This document shows, piece after piece, positions 5,966 to 6,472 of a stretch of DNA of 6,472 nucleotides. This stretch comes from Burkholderiales bacterium. GTDB taxonomy: Bacteria > Pseudomonadota > Gammaproteobacteria > Burkholderiales > Burkholderiaceae_C. Made by a program: the position numbers and the translations under genes. A model generated the notes under the pieces. It did not search any database, had not been told where the DNA came from, and saw only the letters and a program-made list of their open reading frames with translations. Every line of letters starts with the position of its first letter. Position 1 is the first letter of the stretch. Where the stretch lies: positions 1 through 6,472 of the forward strand of contig CANFNE010000147.1 of assembly GCA_947448105.1 (NCBI GenBank), read 5' to 3'.

Positions 5966-5970
5966 AAAGG
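5966..5970 (+). promoter_or_regulatory. Ribosome binding site of the receptor gene
   Basis: AAAGG lies 8 nt before ATG 5979. The 39-nt gap after tonB holds no hairpin and no evident promoter, so the receptor is probably co-transcribed with tonB and translated from this site. Confidence 0.5.
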
Positions 5971-5978
5971 CTTTCACC

Positions 5979-6472
5979 ATGAAAAAATTCAAACCGACCC
6001 GACTGGCGCTGGTCGTCGCGGCCGTCTGCGCCGCTTCGCCTCTTTGGGCGCAGCAAGCGGCCACCGACATTGGCCGCATCACCGTTGAGGCGCTGCCTGC
6101 GGGCGCCAGCACGGGTCTGATCGTCCAAGAAGAGACGCCCAAGGCGCGCAGCTCGGTGAGCAAGACGCACTTGGATTCGCTCAATCCCACCAGCAACCCT
6201 TACCAAGCCATCGAAATGCTGCCCGGTGTCAACACCTTTAGCCACGATGCGACAGGCATGTTTGGCGGCGGCCTGCGGGTGCGTGGCTTTAACTCCGATG
6301 AAATGGGTTTCACCATCAACGGCGCGCCAGTCAATGACTCGGGTAGTTTTGCGGTCTATCCCATGGAGTACACCGACACCGACAACCTGTGCGAAGTGTT
6401 TTTGACGCAGGGTTCCACGGATACTGAAGCCCCACACGTGGGCGCGTCCGGCGGCAATGTGGGCATGGTCTC
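5979..6472 (+). CDS. TonB-dependent outer-membrane receptor, N-terminal part; 3' end outside window
   Basis: The frame is open from ATG 5979 to the window end, giving 164 full codons of a protein whose family is normally 650-900 residues. It starts with a Sec signal (MKKFKPTR, then hydrophobic ALVVAAVCAASPLWA, probable cleavage after Ala24). GRITVEA (32-38) lies where the TonB box is expected. The plug domain begins near residue 58 with SSVSKTHLDSLNPTSNPYQAIEMLPGVNT. It continues with GGGLRVRGFNSDEMGFTINGAPVND (97-120), a classic plug segment, and then GASGGNVG (155-162), the GxxGGxx stretch that ends many plugs. There is no N-terminal STN signalling domain, so cell-surface (sigma/anti-sigma) signalling is unlikely. 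The usual EVLRGP loop is replaced by EVFLTQGSTDTE. The ligand is not recognisable. It follows tonB by 39 nt, so it probably uses this dedicated Ton system. Confidence 0.93.
   Translation, partial: MKKFKPTRLALVVAAVCAASPLWAQQAATDIGRITVEALPAGASTGLIVQEETPKARSSVSKTHLDSLNPTSNPYQAIEMLPGVNTFSHDATGMFGGGLRVRGFNSDEMGFTINGAPVNDSGSFAVYPMEYTDTDNLCEVFLTQGSTDTEAPHVGASGGNVGMV

Noticed and set aside
5955..6437. Minus-strand open frame of 160 codons
   Set aside because: It is antisense to the start of the TonB-dependent receptor, whose signal peptide, TonB box and plug motifs are clear on the plus strand.

Overview
The window is GC-rich and densely coded, with gene types and codon use typical of a Gram-negative betaproteobacterium. 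Burkholderiales, probably a Comamonadaceae-like lineage, is my best guess. This rests on gene content and protein style, not on a marker gene or a database search.

Layout. (1) 1-1518, plus strand: the 3' end of a large-subunit gene for a molybdenum hydroxylase of the isoquinoline 1-oxidoreductase/aldehyde oxidase type, then a secreted ModA-like substrate-binding protein. (2) 1577-3352, minus strand: a complete PhoD-type phosphatase/phosphodiesterase with a twin-arginine signal and a lipobox. It converges on the ModA-like gene across a short gap holding a weak hairpin. (3) About 3353-3522: a divergent intergenic region with a perfect 16-bp palindrome lying inside the spacer of a possible phoD promoter, and a possible promoter facing the other way. 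(4) 3523-5939, plus strand: a complete energy-transduction operon, exbB-exbD-exbD-tonB. Genes are 7 nt apart (exbB/exbD1), 2 nt apart (exbD1/exbD2), and overlapping by 1 nt (exbD2/tonB). (5) 5979-6472: the start of a TonB-dependent outer-membrane receptor, cut by the window edge.

How it fits together. ExbB and the two ExbD proteins should form the inner-membrane proton channel that energises TonB, which drives import through the receptor. Because PhoD is divergent from this operon and shares its control region, a plausible inference is that an exported phosphoesterase acts on a substrate whose product, or the substrate itself, enters through the receptor. The sequence does not prove this, and the receptor's ligand cannot be read from the N-terminal fragment. 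The molybdenum hydroxylase and ModA-like pair looks like a separate unit.

No RNA genes, mobile elements, CRISPR arrays or integrase-related features were seen. No gene is visibly broken. Only the first and last genes are incomplete, and both are cut by the window ends. I see no clear sign of a wholly new system. The most interesting parts are the divergent PhoD/TonB arrangement with its palindrome and the paired ExbD genes.
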